From: Lingula anatina
Lineage: Eukaryota; Brachiopoda; Lingulata; Lingulida; Lingulidae
DNA: 28,608 nucleotides
Direction of reading: 5' to 3'
Assembly (NCBI RefSeq): GCF_001039355.2
Contig: NW_019775517.1
Coordinates: 315,336-343,943 of the forward strand
Below are positions 27,598 through 28,608 of this stretch, piece by piece. Below the pieces are notes generated by a model, which was not told the DNA's origin, did no database searches, and saw only the letters and a program-made list of their open reading frames with translations. The stretch's first letter is position 1. Each line of letters opens with the position of its first letter. The position numbers were made by a program, and so were the translations under genes.

Positions 27598-27850
27598 AAC
27601 CATCACTCTATTAAGTCTTGTATGCAAGAAAATGTTTTAACGTCGCTTTTGCTGAGAGAAAGACAACAATTATCTCCGTCTTAAAAACGGTTTAAATGAT
27701 CTAAGATTTCCATAACGGATAACCACTCTATTAAGTCTTTTATACAAAAAAAAAAAAAAAAAAAAATTAACGGCGCTCTTGCTGAAAGACAACAACTTTC
27801 TACGACTTAGAAACGGTTTAAATGATATACGATTTCCATAACGGATAGCC
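27598..27850 (+). repeat. Two-copy tandem repeat, period about 120 bases
   Basis: The units start with ACTCTATTAAGTCTT (27605 and 27725) and end with GATTTCCATAACGGATA. The second unit contains a 21-base A run (27746-27766). The period resembles that of the repeat just upstream, so both may be decayed remains of one tandem family. Confidence 0.65.
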
Positions 27851-28209
27851 AGTTGAAATAAAATGGATAAATACGTCATTTGCAAAGTTGGCTTATGGTC
27901 ATTCATGACCTGGCCAATTATTCAGGGCTAGTTACAAAATAAATGGGTTGAATTCGTGGGGTGACTTCGATCGGAGGGAAAAGGTAAAAATGAAAAATAA
28001 AGTAACAAGCAACCTGGTTAGGGAATGACACAGATCTTTTCACAATACCTCTGTGCTTGATTAAGCCGCTAAATGTTTTTTATTAAACCCAGTTCCAGAA
28101 TTTTCAGGCGTAACGATTAACAGAGTTTCGGGATATAATCAGATATCGAGTGAATAAAGTTACGTAAAATATTAAAGACACACTACGGTAATCTACTGTA
28201 ATCATTTGA

Positions 28210-28608
28210 ATTCACTAAGTACTAAGAACGGACCTTGAGACGGAGAGACGGTGCTGCTGCACGTGTGAAGAGGTTTGAGACCTGATTTCCTATTCTTGTC
28301 ATATTTTTCTTCGTGCAATTATGTTAAAAATAGTAAGCTTTATATAATCAGTCTTAGTCATAACATAAATAAATAAATTATTATAACATAAGCATTATTT
28401 ATCTAAAATGGATGTGAACGTAACTAAATTAATAACATTATGATTTCTATACTGACCCGCAAATAATTAAGTCATTTGGACACCATAAGAAAGTCCTTGG
28501 CCCATTGCGGAAGTTATCCCCGTGATGTGCACTTTTTTATTATTTTACTATATGTCAGGTTTATTTAAATTATTCCTAGCATGCGATACTTTGTCCTGGG
28601 AAGTCCAG
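28210..28608 (+). repeat. Diverged direct repeat, right copy (runs off the window)
   Basis: Partner of 22587-23010, with similarity still visible at the window edge. It begins 2 kb past the end of Vps62-like gene 2, whereas the left copy begins about 1.4 kb before that gene's promoter. Confidence 0.6.

Larger units (their letters stand above)
26500..28209. other. Intergenic region downstream of Vps62-like gene 2
   Basis: No gene recognised. It holds two sets of short direct repeats (27299-27488 and 27598-27850), a CA-rich patch near 26890-26930 and a hairpin-forming inverted repeat (GGCTCG-TAAAC, 11-base loop, GTTTAC-TTCGAGCC) at about 27561-27597. Confidence 0.5.

Overview
The window reads as AT-rich nuclear DNA from an animal. 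Genes are split by GT-AG introns, promoters carry TATA boxes, small MITE-like elements are present, and no bacterial-style operon is seen. Secreted Cys-rich proteins, a THAP-like fragment and frequent ACATGTA words are compatible with a marine invertebrate, perhaps a mollusc. That placement is an impression, not a demonstration.

Layout. (1) 1-3440: no gene supported. (2) 3455-6560, + strand: a Vps62/DUF946-family gene with a TATA box, a non-coding first exon, a 1.2 kb intron and one coding exon (4903-5988). (3) 6678-21617, - strand: a split gene assembled here from splice sites and reading phases. It has a signal-peptide exon (21617-21563), half-domain exons A1 (19634-19431) and B1 (18939-18729), a second A exon lying inside a tandem array, and a last exon B2 (6983-6678). 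The product looks like a secreted Cys-rich protein with two domains of Ly6/uPAR (three-finger) type and a Thr-rich tail. (4) 8265-18670: 31 apparently identical 335-bp units inside that gene. Each unit carries a complete copy of the second A exon with its own acceptor and donor, so this is an exon-plus-intron amplification rather than an anonymous satellite. A single N at 18671 marks the right edge, so copy number and sequence identity need independent confirmation. (5) 19.6-22.2 kb: the first intron of the split gene, with a CTCF-like motif and a + strand THAP-like fragment, followed by a nested hAT-like MITE. (6) 23996-26495, + strand: a second Vps62/DUF946 gene, a paralogue of the first down to its promoter, leader exon, splice sites and 3' region. 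(7) A diverged direct repeat at 22.6-23.0 kb and 28.2-28.6 kb brackets the second Vps62 gene, suggesting that the duplicated unit continues past the right edge.

The main observation is the split gene. B1 ends in phase 1, each array exon starts in phase 1 and ends in phase 0, and B2 starts in phase 0. One array exon therefore joins B1 to B2 in frame, while joining two array exons through the better donor shifts the frame. A second GT four bases further on would make each copy a 67-codon phase 1-1 exon that could be chained in frame. One join is unresolved: the signal-peptide exon ends in phase 1 but the nearest acceptor of A1 is phase 0.
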